Shown here piece by piece: positions 55,301 through 59,453 of a stretch of 59,453 nucleotides of DNA. The notes under the pieces were generated by a model that worked only from the letters and a program-made list of their open reading frames with translations, had not been told where the DNA came from and made no database searches. Origin of the DNA: Candidatus Liberimonas magnetica (GTDB taxonomy: Bacteria; Elusimicrobiota; Endomicrobiia; Endomicrobiales; JAFGIL01); assembly GCA_020523885.1 (NCBI GenBank), contig JAJAPY010000021.1, forward strand, positions 1-59,453. Direction: 5' to 3'. Made by a program: the position numbers and the translations under genes. Position 1 is the first letter of the stretch. Each line of letters starts with the position of its first letter.

Positions 55301-58300
55301 AAAGCTGCCTGTTATTGGCCTGTTATTTGGCCTTATATACAATTTGCGTTTAAACAGGTTTTTAGATGCGCATCCCCAATATAACGATAAAGAAGCATTA
55401 AAAGAAGGCCTGGAATTCATTGAGAAAAAAGTTGTAAATGCCGCAGTTGCTGCTTTGGGTAAAGAGTTCAAAGGTATTGCCAACCTTTCAAAAACAGTCT
55501 ATGCTGTTGTGGCAGCTCTGGCCTTAAGCGAAAAAGACAAAGAATTAATCAAAGAAAATCTGGGAGTTTCTGAAGGTGAAAATATCGATGATGCCTTAGC
55601 GGATATGGTGTCAAGCTCAATCACTTCATTTATGTCCCCAAAGCAAATATCAACACTTACCATAGAAGGCCTGGCCAACATAGCTGCCCACACTGTCTGG
55701 AACCTGACACATAAGCCGGAGGAGAGGCTTTCAAAACCGCAAACCGACAAAACAGTAAAGCAAGTAAAGCCTGGCACTGGAAATGCTACAAGTCCTACAA
55801 TAGAGAAAGAAATTTTATATAAACAGGCTTCAAATGCAATCGAGCACCTTAATGCTTTAGCAGGCCCATTTACTCTGAATTGTGCCCATTATGCCATAGA
55901 AACACAGCGAAGAATAGGTGGTTCATCACGGATTATAAAAGTTCAAGAAAAGGGGGCGGCAAGTTATCATTACTATGTTAGATATGGAGAATGGATTATA
56001 GACCCTTCTCCATGGTTGAATGCTTGGGACAAATTCATTGTAAAACCTGATATTCCTATTGTGTTACATAAAGATGATCCTAAAGCTAAAGTTTACATAG
56101 AAAACGGATCCATTCCTGAAGATGACGATATTCTTCAACCACTTGAGCAAATAAAATTCCTTGAAAGAAATTTTAAAGGAAATATCCCTAATCAAACAGT
56201 TACACAGGAAGAGCAGCTGACTAAACAGCAAACCGACAAAACAGTAAAGCAAGTAAAGCCTGACACCGGAGACACTAAAATCAATTTGAGGGTTGTTTTA
56301 TCATTGGGAATATCCCGGATCAAACAGTCTATTATATACAGTCCTATTCGGTTTTTTGCGGTTCTGCATCACAATATATCAATATGGTTTAAAATAGTGT
56401 TTAAAGATACTATCAAGGAGTTGGTCCATACAACATCTTACATTATAGCCAATAATAAAGAAGAGGCACAAAGCCTAAAAGAAAAAACCGTCCAGATGAC
56501 ACAGATGGGACAAAATGTCGTTACTATAGCGCCGATTACTAGGGAAGAAGCGAAACAAGAAAAAGGCCGGTTTAGAGAAATAACCCCTGATAAAGAAACT
56601 ATAGGAATAAACTATCTAGACAAACCCTGCAGGATCTTGCAGGAACTCACTAAAGCAGGCCACGGCACATCGGTTGTAACGCTTTATGTCGAGCTTCCAG
56701 AAGGGGTTAGTGCGATTGAAGCTTCAGCTCTTGGAGAGATAGCGCAGCAACTGATCGAAGACATTGCAGGCAGCCCAATATACAGCCAAGCACTGTCCAA
56801 ACATCTGCCGGTAAAATACAGCAGAAAAGCTTCAAAGTTAAAGCCTGATATCGTATTTGGCTTAGGCGATATAGCCAATTTTATTCAACCGAAGCCTGAA
56901 AATTTAGACAGAGAAAATCTTTTCAAAGATACTCTTTTTGTGGCAATAAATGATAAGCATATTAAAGCGGCTGATGTTATTATAAGCGTAAAGGAATTTA
57001 TGGATTATGAAGGTTTAAAAGGCCTTTCGGCAAAAGACTTGATAATTAAATATATCGGGCCCGCCTATATTACCAAATCCATAGAATCGGTCATGGGCAG
57101 GTATGCGGAAAATATAGTGGAAGTGGAAAATATAGATTCAATAACAAAAGACCAATTAGGCCGGGCAGCAGAAAAAGCCGATAAAAAACCTGTTGTAAGA
57201 GTTTCAATCAATAATATAAAGGAACTGCCCGGTTACGAGATCGAGCCTGCCCTAAGCGCTGTTTCAGTCCAGGACTTGAGCGCTCAATTAAAAAAGAATA
57301 TGAAAAAGTACGATAGGTTTTATATTGACCTGCGTAGCTTTGAAGGTTTTACTCTTGCAGATTATAAAAAAATCGAGGGGCTTTTTAAACGTTTCCCGGA
57401 CACCAAGGTATTATTTGCCCTGCCTGAAAAACTAGCCCGGGAAGAAGAAAGGGCGCTGATCGAAAAAAGCCTTAAAGATGTAAGTAATTTTTACCTAGAA
57501 CGCTTATTTTCCTCAGATGTTGCTGTGCCGCTGCTTGCCGAAGACAAAGTGTATTATAGGGTGGAAGGGGAAAATTATGAGGCAGCTAAAAAGCTCCAGA
57601 AAACCGGCATCAGCGGGTTTGTAATTAATCTAAATGAAGTGGGTGCCTTGCTTCAGGAAATAGTATCTGGTATCGCAAGTTTATCAAAACCTAAAGACCC
57701 GGTAGAAAAGTATAAACACTCCTATTTAAAGCTGGGCCTCAACTTTTTCCAAAAGAGAAAAATACCTCAAATTTCTTTAAAAAATGAAGAAATGCTAAAA
57801 ACCCTGGCTGTTTCGATATTTAAATGGCACGAAAAGAATGAACCGGGCCTTATTGAAGAAATAATGAATATGGTTAATAATCCTGACAATGATTTTGACA
57901 TAGGGGAACTTTATAGGTTGAAGCTTAAGCTTCAATATTTCTATAATAACAAGCAATATGACGAATTAGTTGGCTGCCTGCGCGGTGCGCTTGAAGTTGT
58001 TGTCAAAGATGCCTATTTGCCCAAAGGCATTCGATTAAAACAGGACAGGTATAACGCAGTAATGGGGACATTTATTTTAAAAGCTTTTACCCTAGGCAAA
58101 GAAGGGGAGAAAATACTTGAAAAGCTTGCCGAAGGCGATTTCGGGGAAACCGGCTTAGATGCTAAAATTAACCAGCAAAATACTATTACGGTCATTACCC
58201 AGGAAGCTCTTAAAGACAGCGATAGGATCATTAAAGATGCAGTTTTGCCGGAAAGCTATACCTTGGAACAACTGCTCGAAGTATTATTCCTCTACTACCA

Positions 58301-58382
58301 GGATCAAAGAGAGTTCGGTTTTAAAGACATGCCGCAGGACCTTAAAACCTCCTTCATCAAAGCCGTTCAAGCCGCCGGATAG
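37335..58382 (+). CDS. Giant multidomain secreted protein (about 7,015 aa)
   Basis: One uninterrupted frame; residues are counted from TTG 37329, but ATG 37335 is the likely start. A signal peptide (AVLTALCFTFSFIIGQPLQA) leads it. Domains seen: N-terminal domain with IQDLHCHPEVQ (about 96) and GGFHTAG (about 513). A cyclic-beta-glucan-synthase-like region follows with DYRTSTTNIG (1054), LYNWY (1191), YISAVDNGN (1212) and AHHTGM (1665). GH94 covers about 2230-3260 with FRDQ (2692) and DWNDG (2835). Then come HELQH (3559), a LOG-like domain (GGGPAMMQ 4103, GGLGTVWE 4181), a deaminase-like zinc site (HAE 4765, PCKNC to 4797) and radical SAM CSRNCVFC (5483-5490). A Cys6185-His6214-Asp6225 module is last. 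The region after 6310 is unassigned. Omnitrophota are known for such giants. No Shine-Dalgarno is evident. Function inferred: envelope glycan chemistry, unproven. Confidence 0.9.
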   Translation: MIKNNLKTIINFKKVTAVLTALCFTFSFIIGQPLQAALEQRKTSKDFKEIFDGLLIPVNYGKITETYSADNVERRETEKNNYPLNAKRSTLVVNIQDLHCHPEVQKNISNIISILDKKYNLKKVYIEGVSGSIDTSWLTNVKNEDLKKKVLDTLLESGKLSGAEYYSATSGKNDILYGVDDRALHTSNIIRLAKIQAKQNEIQSKVDELARQVSELRDVYYGSGNKKLDKLIEKNRLGKIKPKKYYSKLLEFAQDQNISLKKSNNLTEFTKIFEVQSKINYKQVSKELQVFIVLLKAKLPYSSYNMLATYTGNFSQPNQLYVYLSRIAKRFGPSVMQDFPNLNKFFEYLEVTQNINPILLIDEEHNLINEIRLRLARTKSEREVVFLNEFIRNFKDYLAYKSSTKDYEYIRANTEQFKYLWVKYVKNEELTGIQEYFDLLNEYYAANFLRNNCLIANCGILQTTDYRPQTTDHRPQTTGMPVNEGIALLPLAMVPSDALENATEVIVLITGGFHTAGLSELLKERGVPYLVVTPNVTQNTGLAESVYAKLLEYQSQMLLEQQIVDNRPQTADHRPQTKYFEGKNSGLSGLALIILSALGLHERADEIADDLMQMMIKNKLTPEQINLIFNELFKDLNVDTAKTGIFISDDGLKLSYNYLDNSKAEKTASIAYTKEGKRKPESIQAKPKTAQEHRSQKAILKEAETYTTTVLGMEVPEQLSSVVKSAQQEVINAVGLRYIIRSFLKNLRLPSIKDTDEWIVRILNSLFISSNSVKWRRDREIDPLAAKGMYNLKIAAITNAVLKDKKSFFDLFFHTPGQTPDDISADVRVVKAHAMPREDGSPGFFMFNPEGSMREPKKVFEVTEGFLQTLKLEDDGSCPFIDIVVEYEKCRFLAFDEPTSEIGRAFSSYLLKENKNMSLQEAKLPENRTVAHFHGFVNYIAELAKIEPENQLVKGYGHLAGLQRKIDEYTKAQMSASSLVKNKIESFKNRLKFAKQSLDELWTVLFGSYEKKRAMLLDTGKQSFRFYRDMVNEAGSQLPPDNVTLEGDIISGVDYRTSTTNIGKYMLALPNNVKLWHTLMQEEFAKIAGKEKVVDFIKFLQANGIMNNDYRFKDIPLKDLEDLLKGSPYQKQVKKIYEKIHWAINEQKDYITQTEMLNRLKMTLKSIERMPKHTTTIVRNGEELDVEHLYNWYYIREENGHKALEPQGLYISAVDNGNFAASLMNVVSALEAMEGTEAAAERKLIINQCNDIIKKMRFDVFWEEQIVMKELFSYISRRIDTARLTHDWKTNLNNKQEIKDKINHYLGLLEKDFFGNRDEILNFIEKDISAFVDKEMPGYAAEVKTHITRALDYNYLMRMGGNEAIAGSLLDAIEGIKKGKEGKDVDVFKVLCQKGYMAGDGNFPGYFLVQPKFAEVKNKYEDFRVSLENDFNPDQIREIFEVLKSKSEIYLQKARYDRTLSEAMNAYVVAIELGHIPDNALNHTIFRSWFGTMFEQMTRRIFMDTDDSPIGDKDVELIEAQLKEKIGGVLIARFGKRFGRFLENRPFIGFILTLISGSHWAKSECNALTKDGYAAYGNWEIAEDQNDFINVDVSASYALYMAMLMAKRMGTNRILNAVVRGQWNLKRHNMNCRFGYYEACQVIERKTLGIFINFTYGIVNQVYAHHTGMMYMALVNFFTNDINVEWFKAYVKNHGATGVKPLEKIFETPAEKYHDPEKDKESADTEDKEKRVLVGNAKFFGDAKNPIGLICYGNSNALGYNNVVDIKDIGTGEVYTVGAAEPEIVWGEGDKKGYIYYNYSFPVKGSEKKFKVTVRICYDKKESVQEREYSLTPPKDMNIDYTAMMEWIMGNVDSWETHRTYHEMFIWTWCKQGLYHLLLPLRKVPGFRGQRFRGFLSILNMTTPGSGYIMSRQRTLQGEQEEQPYGFICFGGKDGSLFDGFDTDRMTLYGRLRSILFPKSVETGKFAGNQGYSLAPAAGLNRKGVFIKAGETYKFSVLIGLGQNEREVSRIVKRCREQGITERATENPLNSNYKPPLELAKMVAGFCKRLKRSVRLMPNKPDSEFEVFKNSLKIQYGIEKGKGKTVAAHILAQLLNTGYEDLSKLADAEIAKRLSENQIDEKRVQKVFRGIINSPDISIVEEILGRGINELRNNASRSDKTALDKLIEDLISKSAYDLSDFYDSTEDGGRVLRNEIKDLLKNIINSKDGKIPQKQLRSLKQQALNALYPYNPTAPVYRFTQEGRVCIVRKPRSTKKPWAYPDSNGRMGFVATVAGAFFSFSGSSVLKQSMWNPNIVTENVVTGLMVNITDENGKKIGDFSLTPHPQPSSNVTYETRVTPGKIEYITKAIDGSFTITVTRFVSKYEPVSFAKVDIKYNGEAERKFAVSSFNKWEGQDLVVNFDEQQGTLDIESRSGDTMLTGFHRMIGDKKAQEDDTFTEYSSSKFLIGELDYNGIMDQLRNEKRSHNDKVVIAELFGCLTREVDEMSNEEILKYLKNIYEEALVDAFNRLMDRQNLPDEIAYKHEKLRPQIQELLDTYKEISKDRLSLETKLAPFSKELNRALLQAAFPEGARRSYSGNDDFAGLRTEVSLSKDKQSSHFAFMYGQIYKGDDVQRKQEARDIIEKFKTEDTIDKELEERTAYLKKKLFSFKIHTPNANLNYMVNYWLPYQMYLVHIYARAALYQASGGYGFRDQAQSYLGLLQSGNWQLGHETYAYIKDLCAHQFETGAVTHWWLEHNNLGQLSTISDNLLWLPFILGKYLNVTGDYAFLDGKIDILKPFKIPQGRLDEARILDPKTSFAEQAVTVYEHAKRAMDLKLTQMGAHGLPLIGKGDWNDGLDRMGHMDRGESVWLAFFLYTNLIQFADIAEKYGKTSDAERYRDKAQELKRNIDLHAWNGKYYVRGFSDDGKVVDFCDVIVQSWAEISNGSDPVRAEKAVKYAVKHLYKPKEKMILLFDRILNKETWAGALARYALGIRENAAQYTHGATWLVTAFIKLLHRLKADLDKKDNELKETLTKIADKPFNILTIANYLWVCAVLFYKTYSYKKFAGKLPGLMACFSPMEHADPLEHSDGIVHTDGPGHKPAVNYGGEPYGVPADIYGGMYWEMIVPRLIGYFFKLQWGQAVELIRYLRSQGYDRKGQVGWTMYSGCSSWIYSNILKYVLGFDKGFDFENGDTVRINPTIPNEWGEYEYEYPYFDIKNGKTSNYKIKIFNPHHVFQGVEKIEVDGKPVENPQEAIKLVADGMNHSIVVTMGPELFSLRKALGDLIKVLLSNLKLVKQVKPDTGDKPQSIANNPLIADLRRRVEVIKEQLTTLTEDLGLEPLQAQAKTVTETVIEASKESLATAALTSGVPVSRLTKQELLDEYFKQRELITEIIIKLRNYLSANPDASLEEIGVIGKDVQELTAQRAVARFSAGIAKYLSERKKVKQLAKIADRAGIKDGQTLLSKDILQDPAKKEFFSGILGFIPKRVKITFLPDTVSFLLDQDSYAYMNYLRKKLESKEDIGPFTQQNKKLFLDSTGLSNVNYIKNYNGMDIKGLFIFESEGSPNIERTKVHELQHRFYRAYGDGEVSQALGFDKTELDDLIARINRETNSEAKDKLIDELIHIMELHILSRIQSEMISKVMDGKWVRIKNISGWVKSYKNDILSSITAQLSGLNDKALIGRIARKASVRPEAMVKKYKPVIDEIIKYKTKLIMDKEGIDALSALKKANEWAATFLQTIPITKFDRLEGYKDVLRKQAGWLGKGVDLAVLDILGKAPIIKEALGDNLAVVSTAIAKAVLLNPDITKISPENIKEDQIDRPVRYDGKIINIRTYKGKLIQSQTEKGIAGLATLEPDGVTVSVSEGFWELWGNKKPSEITDDELRVAIKHEINETNAFKGGDKGFNRDLEKARAQIAEELKNDAFASMAVEEIAKNLPPKNFVKLYHTYRMSLSGNDAEAELIMKAESMVDEAVKTAPFIVPEEIRAVINSIPGLNLARNTTTTLADLAKLSNKVTKRTINSVPEEKLKMLYYSDTFDEKFVDNLKKEFVSIVEFLSGLPPSITSFGSARSLPNDPDYAITKNLGRIVYETFKKNKEGKADRNQPLSEIKALPAVKTGGGPAMMQAFLEGFYEAAKKDGMSDEKLKTLIQAIRVKLPFEQKPNEIVRHGRWMLTSTFAGREWGLCMNNYGLFSQTGGLGTVWELLEVLFRQQPIVFTSFWIPFIKTLEEIGFIEPLKGGFEGTLVPEARGPLDAQGREVRVLGSYRTTNAGTPLSVMGNNEDATLEAGVRFMTNTGYVPELPSLKEISKEMDELGKNISELRTWGKSLTFIGGQIITQEEMNNTVTLIKGLLKKRTVRIANLELLKALKASLTAEEFEQIQVVTLVKDPQDIPAGLLPPESIVTKSAISHQILINENVQSFVFLPGNEETMRLWSALLVFMETGKAPVRPIISVNAKTDKGRLWEWNEITRIIEKIMFDDREKTHSETIAKGDTRRAQVAQTNNDVNRLIKAGEDQDNAKEALIQFVNQNNPELIEHIGLEDTIAAVRDAEIEIVARGPPSIEYKGRSQRVIKISKNTAAALKNNPSKISDKTKKDLSVVLTLAHIKAKYKVNIKFDEAASKAPLELLAKVLSGEALIYTDRLNTAIELVDKKEKATKEKGAPQLTKEEEESLEKLFAEIDDRIPAIGKKLVSIRNTLNFSQKSEEFDALEIKIHNVFLLLALSDAIRNKSNTGGFPVSAIIFNKKTGDIIARKYRDKVSVTEPERDRLGTGGKQYFYQHAEQTAILAAKAKGFTDWEQASIVSSQEPCKNCAWSIINHGFSSCIYGNKDASPTFLGFGKIMLQQGAVWIYKAEQSLIDLAEKMMAPYQEGVGDVHAERSLMRIYGEDERIHEVILTGVSKFLSLDESGKRYGKMERVFKDVVRSLLNLPIGKIANEIKRIIEDKSMVDIAYSMAWMQSQAGTLVNKMLKKENLLAEGEHKQVYALDPDFSVYDTVKGTGKQTVGWHIASRLPNMCNLAEPWTLLVIGTGKDADRLLADIKQELERKVREVKHKKAEWETDPEHKEKLTDREVQFLSLIQPEIMFLDIQDDFVRLLNEEKERIAQANFDEAPVAERNEVKAAVDARKARFEQGKDIYGFNKESGKNGDALDIFIDAHMPKGFKGGLTAWRGSSERRKLIDGIGYIEATMSESVIEALGKQFTGITQANLAQAVTAVVDAMLSTSTLAGEVQGDTAMGLNAAEKAAILAKLKEPDSAFAKAVMKSITSFVSPKQILTLTIEDLANIAAHAAWNLTHEKNERLTTITPLPADIRQEIPAVPDTIQSHFDQVSGMRDKASALPVINNDYPKFKSMDLAALLESFINKENNGGALLYALQDDFAAFCLENEKSTMPEALEYWEVWQKRLAKAVNAVNDKHQGTVAALKQDEKIPVLTIQRGGKQHEIKLFKNHIVIDPKMRMAQYYLQGIKYAPTSNFNLLEEVNHLLVIQNKRRNVRTSWCSRNCVFCAVNTPYLRETIEATTPIDLEDIDSKIKEAAEAGIKNIDILGEDSFDDIESLMATLDACNKYRINNVHITTNGLLFLQDPEKAREVLEDIKSRTAGIGTMTIRLSWDNEAVKTIKTWKKFGNNEDAVFLAMAQTMKLLQEVLGLKSVKYRSTTDMSKAIARGEIDFYQYERILHEMVHNENGYFGQYRLTVTAHDLDKEGVGASFFSKLDSTLALLESSSQMYEKQKMPFTAFTYHSGLTPFFQNKRLKHLSLPFDKIVEKLKAKSRCILNPTLDFSTGLFMPCDTRRESRLRSRPITKRTISDLIAQTIDDPLGRHLYVWNNVSLLDSAKVNLYNSQEQNIQYARQFRIAKYFFPFLSSLPILMGKAGSYIESIIFPMDELMTKIDLVYLLGDVMAHLKGKQEENYTFQSVPAQLLPLLFEQDVLLGHLYDQNPSFRPIIDKNTGPDTDKLLNKSLEEFAKRLHKSVDELTPEERLQADMEYAPVAEWAEIARIFKYKSLAKLPVIGLLFGLIYNLRLNRFLDAHPQYNDKEALKEGLEFIEKKVVNAAVAALGKEFKGIANLSKTVYAVVAALALSEKDKELIKENLGVSEGENIDDALADMVSSSITSFMSPKQISTLTIEGLANIAAHTVWNLTHKPEERLSKPQTDKTVKQVKPGTGNATSPTIEKEILYKQASNAIEHLNALAGPFTLNCAHYAIETQRRIGGSSRIIKVQEKGAASYHYYVRYGEWIIDPSPWLNAWDKFIVKPDIPIVLHKDDPKAKVYIENGSIPEDDDILQPLEQIKFLERNFKGNIPNQTVTQEEQLTKQQTDKTVKQVKPDTGDTKINLRVVLSLGISRIKQSIIYSPIRFFAVLHHNISIWFKIVFKDTIKELVHTTSYIIANNKEEAQSLKEKTVQMTQMGQNVVTIAPITREEAKQEKGRFREITPDKETIGINYLDKPCRILQELTKAGHGTSVVTLYVELPEGVSAIEASALGEIAQQLIEDIAGSPIYSQALSKHLPVKYSRKASKLKPDIVFGLGDIANFIQPKPENLDRENLFKDTLFVAINDKHIKAADVIISVKEFMDYEGLKGLSAKDLIIKYIGPAYITKSIESVMGRYAENIVEVENIDSITKDQLGRAAEKADKKPVVRVSINNIKELPGYEIEPALSAVSVQDLSAQLKKNMKKYDRFYIDLRSFEGFTLADYKKIEGLFKRFPDTKVLFALPEKLAREEERALIEKSLKDVSNFYLERLFSSDVAVPLLAEDKVYYRVEGENYEAAKKLQKTGISGFVINLNEVGALLQEIVSGIASLSKPKDPVEKYKHSYLKLGLNFFQKRKIPQISLKNEEMLKTLAVSIFKWHEKNEPGLIEEIMNMVNNPDNDFDIGELYRLKLKLQYFYNNKQYDELVGCLRGALEVVVKDAYLPKGIRLKQDRYNAVMGTFILKAFTLGKEGEKILEKLAEGDFGETGLDAKINQQNTITVITQEALKDSDRIIKDAVLPESYTLEQLLEVLFLYYQDQREFGFKDMPQDLKTSFIKAVQAAG
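37538..37611. repeat. In-frame AGCGTNN heptamer inverted repeat in the giant gene
   Basis: AGCGGATAATGTAGAGCGCAG on the left faces CTATCCG, CTAAACG, CTAAACG, CTCCACG, CTAG on the right. It is translated between the signal peptide and the IQDLH motif (SADNVERRETEKNNYPLNAK). The frame avoids the TAA and TAG triplets present in the array. Confidence 0.7.
38718..38769. repeat. In-frame AGACYAC heptamer array in the giant gene (first)
   Basis: Seven units (AGACTAC, AGACTAC, AGACCAC, AGACTAC, AGACCAC, AGACCAC, AGACTAC) give a seven-residue peptide period, QTTDYRP QTTDHRP QTTG, at residues about 464-481. Only the left-arm orientation is present. Confidence 0.92.
39026..39066. repeat. In-frame AGACYAC heptamer array in the giant gene (second)
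   Basis: AGACAAC, AGACCGC, AGACCGC, AGACCAC, AGACCAC, AGACC is translated as [15 protein letters not shown] at residues about 566-580. It lies just after the GGFHT domain. Again only the left-arm orientation is present. Confidence 0.9.
47166..47196 (+). repeat. Linker repeat copy 1 (VKQVKPDTGD), end of GH94
   Basis: Thirty-one bases starting GTAAAGCAAGTAAAGCCTG are identical to a stretch at about 56244-56274. It encodes VKQVKPDTGD and sits at the junction between the GH94 domain and the following helical region. Confidence 0.85.
52855..53193 (+). repeat. Duplicated helical module, copy 1
   Basis: It encodes VIEALGKQFTGITQANLAQAV, then SITSFVSPKQILTLTIEDLAN and IAAHAAWNLTHEKNERL. The same order of motifs with about half identical residues recurs at 55428-55737. 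The radical SAM domain lies between the two copies. Confidence 0.75.
55428..55737 (+). repeat. Duplicated helical module, copy 2
   Basis: It encodes VNAAVAALGKEFKGIANLSKT, then SITSFMSPKQISTLTIEGLAN and IAAHTVWNLTHKPEERL. The SITSF to LTH part is also well conserved at nucleotide level with copy 1, so the duplication is fairly recent or under conversion. Confidence 0.75.
55740..55780 (+). repeat. Linker repeat copy 2, before the Cys-His-Asp module
   Basis: CAAACCGACAAAACAG then TAAAGCAAGTAAAGCCTG encodes QTDKTVKQVKPGTG. It matches copy 3 over its first 34 bases. Confidence 0.85.
56228..56275 (+). repeat. Linker repeat copy 3, after the Cys-His-Asp module
   Basis: The same linker as copy 2, encoding QTDKTVKQVKPDTGD. 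Copies 2 and 3 flank the roughly 450-base Cys-His-Asp module as direct repeats. Confidence 0.85.
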
Positions 58383-58625
<243 letters not shown>

Positions 58626-58671
58626 TAGCAAGCCGTTTGGAAATAATCAATCATAAAATGGAAGGTGTTAC

Positions 58672-59220
58672 ATGAAACCTATACAAAGGCGTATAGAAAT
58701 TTCTTTTCTTCTTTTGTCTTTATCTTTACCTTTATCTTTATCTGTTAACGTGCAGGCAGGCTTTATGTCAGGTTCAATCAATTCCGGCGGTTCCTTAAAC
58801 TCTTCAGGGAAAATAAAATTTGTGAGTATAGGGAATATCACAAGAGGCTATGCATCTATAGTACAAAAAAGCGCTTCTATAGCAAAAACAGCGCTTAAAC
58901 AGGCAATTGGCCCGGATCCTGCATTTATACTCCACGAAGCATACACTTTTCCAAACCCAGCCAAAAGAGTCAAAAAGCCTACAATACATATCGAAGTAGG
59001 CATAGCTGATTTAATTGATTTCAGGATATATGATGTATCTGGCGACTTGATTTTTAAAGGCGAGCTAACCTCGGCCCCGCAGGTAATAGGTTTACAATAT
59101 GCCTATGAATACCTGCTTAACAGCGATATTCAAAGCGGAACATATATCTGCAAAGTGCAAGCCAAGAAACAGGGTATGAACGATATAACCACAACCATAA
59201 AATTTGCCATAATCCGTTAA
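58672..59220 (+). CDS. Small secreted protein with FlgD/T9SS-like C-terminal domain
   Basis: This 182-residue protein has a signal peptide (ISFLLLSLSLPLSLSVNVQAG). A Gly/Ser-rich segment follows (SGSINSGGSLNSSGK). The C-terminal beta domain begins at AYTFPNPAK and contains IDFRIYDVSGDLIFKGEL and LNSDIQSGTYICKVQA. That pattern matches FlgD-type Ig domains and the type A sorting domains of type IX secretion, which share the fold. Here the domain is most of the protein. GGAAGG precedes the ATG. The cargo role is unclear. Confidence 0.7.
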   Translation: MKPIQRRIEISFLLLSLSLPLSLSVNVQAGFMSGSINSGGSLNSSGKIKFVSIGNITRGYASIVQKSASIAKTALKQAIGPDPAFILHEAYTFPNPAKRVKKPTIHIEVGIADLIDFRIYDVSGDLIFKGELTSAPQVIGLQYAYEYLLNSDIQSGTYICKVQAKKQGMNDITTTIKFAIIR

Positions 59221-59419
59221 CGGTGTTACAATCGCGCATTGGATAAGACAATGCGGGATTGGAGATGGCCGGGATGGAACTGGCTAATGCCGGATTGTCA
59301 GGATGGAATAGAAATTTCGAAATCCGAAGCACGAATTTCGAAAAAATAATCAACAGGCAAAAAGAAATCTGCAAAACTTAAAATTAATTTGTCTTTTTGA
59401 AATTACTTATTGAGGTTAT
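59221..59419. other. Spacer with CGAAATN heptamer-like array
   Basis: GAAATTT, CGAAATC, CGAAGCA, CGAATTT, CGAAA at about 59310-59345 again shows a 7-base period and is partly self-complementary (GAAATTTCG). Upstream is a run of loosely repeated GGGATTGG/CCGGGATGG units. GAGGT lies 7 bases before the next ATG. Confidence 0.5.
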
Positions 59420-59453
59420 ATGATGACTAAACAACCCAAGATTATTTGTATAG
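59420..59453 (+). CDS. Start of an unidentified CDS (partial)
   Basis: ATG ATG ACT AAA CAA CCC AAG ATT ATT TGT ATA runs off the window (MMTKQPKIICI). A GAGG site lies just upstream, suited to the second ATG at 59423. Too short to name. Confidence 0.5.
   Translation, partial: MMTKQPKIICI

Overview
The window reads as one 59 kb stretch of a moderately AT-rich bacterial chromosome. Nothing in it names the organism. My best guess is Omnitrophota (formerly OP3) or a near relative, such as Elusimicrobiota. The guess rests mainly on a single uninterrupted ORF of about 7,015 codons with a signal peptide, a size class known from Omnitrophota. The TonB receptor, MreBCD/PBP2/RodA set and TPR/CsgG-like protein fit a Gram-negative, elongating cell.

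Layout. (1) Positions 1-17079 hold the end of tuf followed by a complete S10-spc-alpha ribosomal supercluster: rpsJ to rpsQ, rplN to rplO (no rpmD), secY, adk, map, infA, rpmJ, rpsM, rpsK, rpsD, rpoA, rplQ. (2) Positions 17098-24565 follow after only 18 bases: mreB, mreC, mreD, mrdA (PBP2), rodA and a secreted CsgG/FlgO-like TPR protein. Growth and cell-elongation genes are therefore contiguous on one strand. (3) Positions 24566-26645 look like an inserted patch: a GC-rich inverted repeat, two small hypotheticals, and a Fic AMPylase gene between imperfect direct repeats. (4) Positions 26646-30672 are a two-domain radical SAM protein and RNase G/E. The RNase leader can form two mutually exclusive helices, one covering its ribosome binding site. 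(5) Positions 30777-35825 are an AT-rich GT39-like membrane glycosyltransferase and, convergent to it, an aminotransferase and a TonB-dependent receptor. (6) Positions 35943-37296 hold a YfiR-like periplasmic protein and a small exported protein of unknown function. (7) Positions 37335-58382 are the giant gene. (8) The right end has a small secreted protein with a C-terminal sorting-like domain behind a TATC microsatellite, and the first codons of another gene.

The most unusual signal is a system of short repeats. Most ribosomal and several later intergenic gaps are filled by tandem arrays with a 7-base period, usually arranged as two facing arms that can fold into a hairpin. Several unrelated 7-base 'words' use this same architecture (CAGACCA/TAGTCTG, AGCGTNN, ACTCATN, CTGGTNA, GGTAAAN, TGCAAAN, ATCAGGN). 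In the most common family the last unit of the right arm carries GGAG and lies where the Shine-Dalgarno sequence of the next gene must be. The same words also occur in frame inside coding sequences (giant protein, radical SAM protein, C-terminus of the aminotransferase). In the giant gene the AGACNAC family is present only in the orientation free of stop codons.

The giant protein carries a signal peptide, an N-terminal domain with IQDLH and GGFHT motifs, a cyclic-beta-glucan-synthase-like core (transglycosylase-like domain plus GH94), an HExxH site, a LOG-like nucleotide hydrolase domain, a cytidine-deaminase-like zinc site, a radical SAM domain, a Cys-His-Asp module and a long C-terminal region. 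Repeated linkers and a duplicated helical module mark the joints. All functional statements come from reading motifs by eye; no database search was run.
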